Origin: an uncultured Ruminococcus sp.
GTDB taxonomy: Bacteria > Bacillota > Clostridia > Oscillospirales > Ruminococcaceae
NCBI GenBank assembly: GCA_900319195.1
Contig: ONNL01000059.1
Coordinates: forward strand, 1 to 7,227
Direction: 5' to 3'
DNA length: 7,227 bases
Part shown: positions 1 to 4,834 of the stretch, piece by piece
How positions within the stretch are numbered: the stretch's first letter is position 1
Layout: the number at the start of each line of letters is the position of its first letter
Position numbers and translations under genes: made by a program
The notes under the pieces: generated by a model
What the model was told of the DNA's origin: nothing
The model's database searches: none
The model's input: only the letters and a program-made list of their open reading frames with translations

Positions 1-182
1 CGGCATTTCGGCTTGTAGAATATCAGCAGACCGCCGTTTGACGAGTGAACCTCCGCCGATATGACGTAGGGGAGTGCTTCGAGCCGCTTTTCGAGCGGCT
101 TTTCGTTTGCACGCTCAAAGGCGTATGCACCAGCTCTCAGGCGAATACGTCCGCAGCTTTCATGAACGATCCTATAATTCAT
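1..182 (-). CDS. Heavy-metal translocating P-type ATPase, N-terminal HMA2-like domain (partial, runs off the left edge)
   Basis: This open frame starts at ATG 182 and runs without a stop to the window edge, giving 60 residues plus two bases. It begins MNYRIVHESCGRIRLRAGAY. The HExxGRIRxR pattern followed by an E/K-rich helix and a strand (YVISAEVHSSNGGLLIFY) matches what I know of the HMA2-type ferredoxin-like domain. That domain opens a class of Firmicutes metal P-type ATPases and lacks the classical GMTCxxC motif. No GMTCxxC is seen here. The start lies two bases after the stop of the DUF6110-like gene, with a weak AGG seven bases upstream inside that gene, so the two are almost certainly co-transcribed and probably translationally coupled. 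The family exports or redistributes transition metals across the cytoplasmic membrane; which metal cannot be told from this fragment. The catalytic DKTGT and metal-binding CPx or equivalent segments lie outside the window. An alternative is a stand-alone HMA2 protein. Confidence 0.7.
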   Translation of the reverse strand, partial: MNYRIVHESCGRIRLRAGAYAFERANEKPLEKRLEALPYVISAEVHSSNGGLLIFYKPKC

Positions 183-184
183 GA

Positions 185-436
185 TTATGCCTGTTCACAG
201 CAAGCTTCCTCGCTTGCGTCTTCCTCTGCCTTCTGCTTTGCGTCATAGCAGATGTCTGCTGCCTCGTCCTTCATTGACCTGAATGAAGCCTTAGCGTCAG
301 CGTGGAGCTTCATGCCCTTTGCAAGTCCCGAAACAGCAAGCTCGCGAGTCTTTTTAGCCTTGAGCACCTTTCCGCCGATAACAGCAATAGCAGCGCCAGC
401 AACACCGCACCATACTTTTTCATTTTTCCAGTTCAT
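185..436 (-). CDS. DUF6110-like small membrane protein, partner of the adjacent metal ATPase
   Basis: The product has 83 residues. ATG 436 is chosen because GGAG lies seven bases upstream; an open frame 17 codons longer has no such site. There is one N-terminal hydrophobic helix (about residues 8-22, rich in G/A: CGVAGAAIAVIGG). It is followed by a basic stretch (KVLKAKKTRE) and a long amphipathic, charged helix that ends acidic with a vicinal cysteine pair (EEACCEQA). Size, architecture and position directly before an HMA2-type P-type ATPase match the DUF6110 family as I remember it; no function is established for that family. The basic residues after the helix suggest that the C-terminal helix is cytoplasmic. 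Cys64, Cys79, Cys80 and His45 could touch metal, but this is inference. Its promoter is at 584-612, with a TTAG...CTAA palindrome in the leader. The ATPase start follows its stop by two bases. Confidence 0.72.
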   Translation of the reverse strand: MNWKNEKVWCGVAGAAIAVIGGKVLKAKKTRELAVSGLAKGMKLHADAKASFRSMKDEAADICYDAKQKAEEDASEEACCEQA

Positions 437-501
437 AGTGATTCTCCATTCTGCTCTTATGAGCGTAAGATTTGTAATTACAGCCAATTGGCAGATACAA
501 T

Positions 502-521
502 ATTAGTTTACACTAACTAAT
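502..521. promoter_or_regulatory. Candidate DtxR/MntR-type metalloregulator operator
   Basis: ATTAGTTTACACTAACTAAT is an inverted repeat with perfect 7-base arms (ATTAGTT/AACTAAT) around a 6-base centre. The TTAG...CTAA arms resemble DtxR/IdeR-type boxes (consensus TTAGGTTAGSCTAACCTAA). It lies in the leader of the DUF6110-ATPase operon, about 55 bases downstream of the predicted start from the consensus promoter. It also overlaps a weaker possible minus-strand promoter (TTTACT at 528-533, 17 bases, TAAACT at 505-510). A metal-responsive repressor site is a natural fit for a metal-transport operon, but the assignment rests on one site. A second perfect 10-base palindrome, GCCAATTGGC (483-492), lies just downstream and is of unknown role. 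Confidence 0.4.
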
Positions 522-583
522 TGCCTTAGTAAAAGACATTCCGCAGAATGCCTTGACTTAACTTTTTATTGTATCTTATTTAT

Positions 584-612
584 ATTATATCACGTTCAGC
601 AGCCTATGTCAA
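584..612 (-). promoter_or_regulatory. Sigma-A promoter of the DUF6110-ATPase operon
   Basis: Read on the minus strand, a perfect TTGACA (612-607) is followed after exactly 17 bases by a perfect TATAAT (589-584). The predicted start of transcription is near 577, giving a leader of about 140 nt before ATG 436. The leader contains a 7-bp hairpin (535-552) and the operator-like palindrome at 502-521. Confidence 0.78.
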
Positions 613-692
613 GCCGATTTTATATGTATTGACTATCATACGACAGCGTTCGGCTTTATGGCAGTGCCTACGTTTGATTTTCACGAAAACTA

Positions 693-721
693 TTGACAAT
701 TATCGAATTATGTAGTATAAT
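693..721 (+). promoter_or_regulatory. Sigma-A promoter of the sodium:solute symporter gene
   Basis: Perfect TTGACA (693-698), 17 bases, perfect TATAAT (716-721). Transcription is expected to start near 728, leaving a leader of about 60 nt before TTG 787. The 80 bases between this promoter and the divergent one at 584-612 hold only a loose inverted repeat (AAGCCGA 611-617, TCGGCTT 650-656). Confidence 0.82.
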
Positions 722-773
722 AATAACTGTACTTTATTAAGTCAAAGCATAAAAGCTTTAAAACGGTATAATT

Positions 774-780
774 GGAGGAG
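774..780 (+). promoter_or_regulatory. Shine-Dalgarno site that sets a TTG start
   Basis: GGAGGAG is followed by six bases (ATCATT) and then TTG at 787. A TTG five codons earlier (772) directly abuts this site and would put the ribosome-binding site inside the coding region, so 787 is the supported start. The nearby ATG at 798 is out of frame. Confidence 0.75.
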
Positions 781-786
781 ATCATT

Positions 787-2322
787 TTGGCAGCAAGATG
801 GATAGTTCTTGTTATCTACCTTACACTCATGATATGTATAGGTGTGTATTACAGGAAAATGACTAACAGCGTCAACGACTTTGTACTCGGCGGACGCGGA
901 CTCGGACCTTGGTTCACGGCATTCGCATACGGTACCTCATACTTCTCGGCGGTAATTTTTGTCGGATATGCAGGCAAATTCGGCTGGGCATACGGTGTCG
1001 CTTCAACATGGGTCGGCATAGGAAATGCAGTTATCGGCTCACTTCTCGCATGGGTGATACTCGGCAGAAGGACACGTATCATGACCAAGCATCTTCAGGC
1101 AAAGACCATGCCCGAATTCTTTGAAAAGCGCTATAACAGCAAGATGCTGAAGGTAATATCGGCACTTATTGTTTTTGTGTTCCTTATCCCTTATACAGCG
1201 TCCGTATATAACGGACTCTCACGTCTTTTCGAGAAAGGCTTCGGCATTCCATATAAATACTGCATAATCGGTATGGCAGTGTTCACGGCTATATACGTTA
1301 TCCTCGGCGGATACAAGGCAACTGCTCTCAACGATTTTATTCAGGGACTTATCATGCTCGTCGGCATTTCGGCTGTTGTTATCGCAGTCCTCAACAAGAA
1401 CGGCGGCTTCTCGGAATCACTTGACAAGCTCAGTGAGATAGCTGCTCCCGACGGTAAAACAGGACAGTACAACTCGATCTTTGGTCCCGACCCGATAAAC
1501 CTCATAGGCGTTGTAATTCTCACATCGCTCGGTACATGGGGACTTCCTCAGATGGTGCAGAAATTCTACGCTATCAGGGACGACAAGTCTATCAAGATAG
1601 GTACTATCGTGTCAACATTCTTTGCAGTAGTTGTGGCAGGCGGCTGCTACTTCCTCGGCGGATTCGGACGCCTTTTCGTCAAAGCAGGTGAGGACGGAAA
1701 GCCACTTTCGGGCTTCGACGGTATTGTTCCCACAATGATGGAAAAGCTTCCCTCACTTCTCTTCGGACTCGTTATCGTGCTCGTGCTTTCGGCTTCGATG
1801 TCAACACTCTCATCACTTGTACTCACATCAAGCTCCACACTCACGATAGACCTTATCAAGCCGATGATGAAGGGCAAGATGAAGGAAAAGGACGAGCTTA
1901 TCACAATGCGTGTATTCATTCTCATATTCCTTGCTATGTCGGTTATTATCGCTATCGGCACACTTGAACACGAAATGACGGTGATCTCGACGCTCATGTC
2001 TATCTCGTGGGGAGCTCTTGCAGGTGCATTCCTCGCTCCGTTCATGTATGGTCTGTTCAGCAAAAAGATAACAAAGGCTGCCGTACTTACAAGCTTTATC
2101 TGCGGTGTAGGAATCACCGTGTTCCATATGTTCTACTACACTCTCGCTGAGCGTACAGGCGAGCTCGTAGGCATCAATCTCGCTTCTCCTATCAACGCGG
2201 GCGCATTTGCAATGATTTTCGGTATCATTATCGTGCCCATCGTCAGCCTCTTTACAAAGCAGTCCGACGAAGATAAAGCCAATACCGATAAGGTGTTCAC
2301 TTGCTACGAAAAGGACATATAA
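787..2322 (+). CDS. Sodium:solute symporter family (SSS) transporter
   Basis: The 511-residue protein, starting at TTG 787, is full length for the SSS/SSF family (PF00474), which couples Na+ entry to uptake of amino acids, sugars, vitamins or organic acids. About 13 hydrophobic segments are visible, as expected. Family landmarks are LGGRGLGPWFTAFAYGTS (34-51), the signature segment GGYKATALNDFIQG (174-187), LPQMVQKFYAIRD (253-265) and SASMSTLSSLVLTSSS (335-350). Ser339 and Thr340 in the last segment align with the Na+-binding Ser340/Thr341 of E. coli PutP. PutP's essential Asp55 corresponds to Tyr52 here (GTSYFS against GASDMS), which argues against a simple proline transporter; the substrate is unassigned. 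The C-terminal tail (about 491-511) is hydrophilic. The gene stands alone between its own promoter and a strong hairpin, so its neighbours give no substrate clue. The divergent metal operon may share regulation but this is not shown. Confidence 0.93.
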   Translation: MAARWIVLVIYLTLMICIGVYYRKMTNSVNDFVLGGRGLGPWFTAFAYGTSYFSAVIFVGYAGKFGWAYGVASTWVGIGNAVIGSLLAWVILGRRTRIMTKHLQAKTMPEFFEKRYNSKMLKVISALIVFVFLIPYTASVYNGLSRLFEKGFGIPYKYCIIGMAVFTAIYVILGGYKATALNDFIQGLIMLVGISAVVIAVLNKNGGFSESLDKLSEIAAPDGKTGQYNSIFGPDPINLIGVVILTSLGTWGLPQMVQKFYAIRDDKSIKIGTIVSTFFAVVVAGGCYFLGGFGRLFVKAGEDGKPLSGFDGIVPTMMEKLPSLLFGLVIVLVLSASMSTLSSLVLTSSSTLTIDLIKPMMKGKMKEKDELITMRVFILIFLAMSVIIAIGTLEHEMTVISTLMSISWGALAGAFLAPFMYGLFSKKITKAAVLTSFICGVGITVFHMFYYTLAERTGELVGINLASPINAGAFAMIFGIIIVPIVSLFTKQSDEDKANTDKVFTCYEKDI

Positions 2323-2343
2323 GGCTTATTATGTGGTTTTATC

Positions 2344-2378
2344 GGGGGAAACTCTTTTGAGAAAAAGGGTTCTCCCCC
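2344..2378 (+). terminator. Hairpin terminator after the symporter gene, possible dispersed repeat
   Basis: Twenty-two bases after the symporter stop, GGGGGAAACTCTTTT pairs with AAAAGGGTTCTCCCCC around a four-base loop with one bulged C. What follows is not a plain T-run but CTTTC followed by AAAAACTTT (to 2397) after a C-rich stretch. I recall similar ggggg/ccccc hairpins with a C-rich tail after many genes in ruminococci, so this may be one copy of a family of repeated terminators; that is memory, not something this window can show. Confidence 0.62.
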
Positions 2379-2403
2379 TTCCCCTTTCAAAAACTTTAAA
2401 CTG

Positions 2404-2482
2404 AAAATTCCGTCTGACAGGGCACCTCTCTTACTTACTAAAGAGACGAAGTTCTTATGTGTGCCATGTCAGACGGAATTTT
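2404..2482. repeat. Long inverted repeat: 22-bp arms with one mismatch around a 35-base loop
   Basis: The left arm 2404-2425 (AAAATTCCGTCTGACA then GGGCAC) and right arm 2461-2482 are reverse complements at 21 of 22 positions; the single mismatch is G2420 against A2466. The 35-base loop contains its own 6-bp hairpin (TCTCTT/AAGAGA, about 2427-2446). It lies between the convergent symporter and LacI genes, so it could act as a bidirectional terminator or transcript-end protector. It could also be a small palindromic mobile repeat. No clear target-site duplication flanks it and no open frame is inside. Confidence 0.7.
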
Positions 2483-2581
2483 GAATTAACGCTCAGCAAG
2501 AGGATCGGGTAAGGCTCGCTCAGAGACCTTCACCGAAAAGACACATACAAGCTCACGAACATATTTCGGCATATATGAAAC

Positions 2582-2615
2582 AGAGGGAAGCTCTTTACCC
2601 AAAGTGCTTCCCTCT
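2582..2615 (-). terminator. Hairpin at the 3' end of the LacI-family gene
   Basis: AGAGGGAAGC (2582-2591) and GCTTCCCTCT (2606-2615) are perfect 10-bp arms. After one T-T mismatch the stem continues inward with CTTT/AAAG, leaving a 4-base loop. It begins 10 bases past the LacI stop, read on the minus strand, where it is followed by only a weak T-stretch (GTTTCAT). Likely a terminator of the regulator transcript, possibly helped by the larger hairpin at 2404-2482. Confidence 0.55.
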
Positions 2616-2625
2616 ATTGATAGAA

Positions 2626-3624
2626 TTACGTGATATGATTTATCTTGGTCGAGCCGCGTTCAACAATATCATATTCAAGCTTCAATATCCTTCTTACCGA
2701 ATCCTTTTTCCGCAGCTCCTCAAGCAGCATTTTAGCCGCTTCTATACCCGAGGTACGATAATGCAGGTGAGCGGTCGTGATAGGTACAGGGGTGATGCTT
2801 CCGACCTGACTGTCGCCAACACCGGTTATCATGATGTCGTCGGGTATCTTCAAGCCGTGCTCGAGACAGCAGAGCATAGCGCCTGCCGCGATATTGTCCG
2901 TTGCACAGAAAACAGCGTCGGGTGGTATCGGCTGTGAAAGCAGCCTGTTTGCCTTGTCATAGCCCGAATCCGCGGTGAACCTTGCAGTCTCTACGTATTC
3001 TGTGCGATGAGTAATACCGCTTTCGGAGAGCGCTCGGCTGAACCCCTCATATCTTGCCTGACCTGCCGCAGTGTCCATTCTGTCAACGCCGATAATTGCC
3101 GGACGAGCTGCTCCTCTTTCGATCATGAGCTTTGTGAGAGCGTAGGCGGCTCCCTCGTCGTCATGGCAAACACAGCTGAATCCTGCGACATTTTGCCCGA
3201 CAACTATTGTTGGTACGCGCATTTTTTTCAGCACCGTCATATGCAGCTTTGTAATGGCACTTGAAAGCAGGATTACCCCGTCCACCCTGTTGTTTCTGAA
3301 AAAGTCGAGGGATTCCACCTCCTTGCTGCTGTTGTACGACGTATTCACCAGCAGGAGCTGATATCCCTCATTGTCGAGCACTTCACCGATACCCTCCGTC
3401 ACCTTTGCACAGCTCTCGCTTGAAAGCTTGGGGATAATAACTCCCACAAGGCTGGTTATCTTCTTGCGTACCTTTCTGCCCGAGTTATTGGGGTCATAAC
3501 CTGTCTGCTCGACAGCTTCACGTATCCTCTCACGTTTTTCGTCGCTGATGTAGCCGTCGTTGAAGTACCTGCTGACCGCGGACTTCGATACACCCGCGAG
3601 CTTGGCAATATCGGAAATATTCAT
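2626..3624 (-). CDS. LacI-family transcriptional repressor
   Basis: The 332-residue protein has the full LacI/GalR layout. An N-terminal helix-turn-helix (ISDIAKLAGVSKSAVSRYF, residues 3-21) and hinge region (to about 55) are followed by a periplasmic-binding-protein-like sensor domain. Sensor landmarks are SLVGVIIPKLSSES (58-71), RVDGVILLSS (113-122), the effector-domain FCATDNIAAGAM (239-250) and ITGVGDSQVGSITP (266-279). ATG 3624 is chosen because GAGGTG lies six bases upstream; a GTG three codons earlier is part of that ribosome-binding site. The sensor region reminds me of the sucrose-repressor (ScrR/SacR) branch, but no sugar enzyme or transporter is adjacent, so the ligand is unknown. 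It has its own promoter (3676-3704) and lies tail-to-tail with the symporter gene. Repeated TGCGTTT elements around its promoter suggest autoregulation. Confidence 0.92.
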   Translation of the reverse strand: MNISDIAKLAGVSKSAVSRYFNDGYISDEKRERIREAVEQTGYDPNNSGRKVRKKITSLVGVIIPKLSSESCAKVTEGIGEVLDNEGYQLLLVNTSYNSSKEVESLDFFRNNRVDGVILLSSAITKLHMTVLKKMRVPTIVVGQNVAGFSCVCHDDEGAAYALTKLMIERGAARPAIIGVDRMDTAAGQARYEGFSRALSESGITHRTEYVETARFTADSGYDKANRLLSQPIPPDAVFCATDNIAAGAMLCCLEHGLKIPDDIMITGVGDSQVGSITPVPITTAHLHYRTSGIEAAKMLLEELRKKDSVRRILKLEYDIVERGSTKINHIT

Positions 3625-3630
3625 ATTTTT

Positions 3631-3636
3631 CACCTC
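3631..3636 (-). promoter_or_regulatory. Shine-Dalgarno site that sets the LacI start
   Basis: Minus-strand GAGGTG is followed by six bases (AAAAAT) and ATG 3624. The GTG inside this site could be misread as an earlier start in the same frame, but it would have no ribosome-binding site at proper spacing. Confidence 0.7.
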
Positions 3637-3675
3637 ATCCCGTATATCATGTGCGTTTCATATCTTCTTGCATAA

Positions 3676-3704
3676 ATTATATCATTTTAATTTCATATAT
3701 TCAA
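3676..3704 (-). promoter_or_regulatory. Promoter of the LacI-family gene
   Basis: Minus-strand TTGAAT (3704-3699), 17 bases, perfect TATAAT (3681-3676). Transcription should start near 3669, leaving a leader of about 45 nt. The -35 hexamer is one arm of the inverted repeat described at 3698-3720. Confidence 0.65.
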
Positions 3705-3720
3705 CAATGCGTTTTGAATA
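3698..3720. promoter_or_regulatory. Candidate operator overlapping the LacI-gene -35 box
   Basis: TATTCAA (3698-3704) and TTGAATA (3714-3720) are perfect 7-base inverted arms. The centre carries CAAtgCGttTTG, with the CpG core and CAA/TTG ends common in LacI-family operators. The 7-mer TGCGTTT at 3708-3714 recurs at 3652-3658, downstream of the predicted transcription start and 56 bp away. A site over the -35 box plus one in the leader is a plausible arrangement for self-repression, but the symmetry around the CpG is incomplete. Confidence 0.33.
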
Positions 3721-3774
3721 ATGTGAAATGTTTTTATGAATTTATTATATTAATTGCAAATGATAAATATAAAA

Positions 3775-3814
3775 TGCCCGTATGATACGTTATGGCTTAT
3801 GTATCATACGGGCA
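3775..3814 (-). terminator. Intrinsic terminator of the NSS-azlC-azlD operon
   Basis: TGCCCGTATGATAC (3775-3788) and GTATCATACGGGCA (3801-3814) are perfect 14-bp inverted arms with a 12-base loop. Read on the minus strand, the hairpin is followed at once by TTTTATATTT, as in a rho-independent terminator, 22 bases after the azlD stop. On the plus strand there is no T-run, so it appears to act in one direction. Confidence 0.87.
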
Positions 3815-3836
3815 GATTTGAAATAATTATGAATTA

Positions 3837-4133
3837 TCAGATGAAACCTGCAAGGAATGCTGCGACCGAGGCACAAAGTGCAACAACAATGAGCGGCATT
3901 TCAAAGTAGGCGAGCGCCACAGCAATGACCGTACCGATAACCGACGCAAGTACATTTCCCGTGCTGTAAAAGATAGCAGGCAGAGTCATAGCACTGAGGA
4001 CGGCATAGGGGATATAGTAGAGGAAGCTTCTCAGAAATACCGATCTTATTTTTTTGTTGAAGAAGCCGAAGGGGATAACGCGAATAAGGTAGGTGACAGC
4101 AGCCATTACAGCTATATAGATGTACGTTTTCAT
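3837..4133 (-). CDS. azlD: AzlD-family branched-chain amino acid export subunit
   Basis: The 98-residue protein is typical in length for AzlD (PF05437), the small partner of AzlC in exporters of the AzlCD/BrnFE type. It is nearly all membrane: hydrophobic segments lie at about residues 4-24, 36-56, 60-77 and 79-97. The characteristic N-terminal TYLIRVIPF (14-22) and the internal YYIPYAVLSAMTLP (39-52) are visible. ATG 4133 has GAGGAGG seven bases upstream and overlaps the azlC stop in an ATGA, so translation is coupled. A longer open frame in the same phase reaches back into azlC but is only a shadow of that gene. Together with AzlC it should export branched-chain amino acids or analogues; in B. 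subtilis loss of control of azlCD gives 4-azaleucine resistance. Confidence 0.9.
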   Translation of the reverse strand: MKTYIYIAVMAAVTYLIRVIPFGFFNKKIRSVFLRSFLYYIPYAVLSAMTLPAIFYSTGNVLASVIGTVIAVALAYFEMPLIVVALCASVAAFLAGFI

Positions 4134-4834
4134 GCTTGTTCCTCCTCTTTTTTGGGGAAGAGCAGAGCTGCAAGCACAGATGCGGCAACAGCGCAGATTA
4201 TCACAGAAAATCCGCCCGATATTATGGGTAACAGGTACTTGAACGATATACTCAGCAGTGCCGAGACTATCACAACAAGCAGAATGCTGCGTTCCCTTTT
4301 GGCAGGCGGGATTATGATAGCGAGGAACATTCCGTAGAGCAGTATTCCGAGTGCGGCAGTAATGCGCGAGGGCAGGATATTTCCTGCGGCTGCCCCGAGG
4401 AATGTACCGAGTACCCAGCCGACAGTTGAAATGAATATCATTCCGTACATGAAAAACGGTCTGAGCGGCTCCTTCTGAGCGGCGCATATCCCGAATATCT
4501 CGTCGGTTATGCCGTATGAGGCGAGGAATCTGTGAGGACGTGTAAAACTGCTGTCGAGCTTCTGCGACAGCGAGAGCGCCATTAGCGAGTAGCGTATATT
4601 TATAGTGAGCTGAGCGAGTATCATCTCAATGATAGTGCCGCCTGCCGCGATTATCTCCACTCCTGCAACCTGACCGGCCGAGGTGAGATTGGTTATGGAG
4701 ACAATAGTCGATTGCAGGACGGAAAGCCCTGATTTTACGGCGAGTATGCCGAAACCGAATGATACCGAGATATATCCGAGGAAGATCGGTATACCGCTGA
4801 CAGCTCCGCGTCTGAAGTCGTTTCTTCTGCTCAT
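4130..4834 (-). CDS. azlC: AzlC-family branched-chain amino acid permease (export subunit)
   Basis: The 234-residue protein has the normal length for AzlC (PF03591). Family landmarks are GxPIFLGYxSVSFGFGILA (14-32), the TSAGQ motif (51-55), NIRYSLM (79-85) and ITDE (109-112). The hydrophobic segments that follow run to about 226, ending in a charged KKEEEQA tail. It forms the large subunit of the exporter with AzlD. Both ends use ATGA overlaps: its ATG shares four bases with the NSS stop, and its stop shares four bases with the azlD start. No clear Shine-Dalgarno precedes ATG 4834 (CTCGGTATAATACG), so it probably depends on ribosomes finishing the NSS gene, while azlD has a strong site of its own. 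Substrate range in this organism is inferred from the family. Confidence 0.93.
   Translation of the reverse strand: MSRRNDFRRGAVSGIPIFLGYISVSFGFGILAVKSGLSVLQSTIVSITNLTSAGQVAGVEIIAAGGTIIEMILAQLTINIRYSLMALSLSQKLDSSFTRPHRFLASYGITDEIFGICAAQKEPLRPFFMYGMIFISTVGWVLGTFLGAAAGNILPSRITAALGILLYGMFLAIIIPPAKRERSILLVVIVSALLSISFKYLLPIISGGFSVIICAVAASVLAALLFPKKEEEQA

Noticed and set aside
611..656. Inverted repeat AAGCCGA/TCGGCTT between the divergent promoters as an operator.
   Set aside because: The arms are 32 bases apart with no symmetry in between, which is not a typical protein site; it may be chance.
1647..2127. Minus-strand open frames of 99 and 156 residues inside the symporter gene.
   Set aside because: They are antisense to a clear family member, have low-complexity composition and no ribosome-binding site of their own.
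2483..2581. A small gene or RNA between the long palindrome and the LacI terminator.
   Set aside because: No start with a ribosome-binding site, no promoter pair and no strong structure is visible in this roughly 100-bp stretch.
2575..2937. A plus-strand 120-residue frame over the LacI C-terminus.
   Set aside because: It is antisense to a conserved regulator, starts inside the regulator's terminator hairpin and lacks a ribosome-binding site.
4134..4487. A 216-residue open frame extending azlD far upstream.
   Set aside because: The extra part is an arginine- and cysteine-rich out-of-frame reading of azlC. The AzlD family start, Shine-Dalgarno and ATGA overlap all point to ATG 4133.
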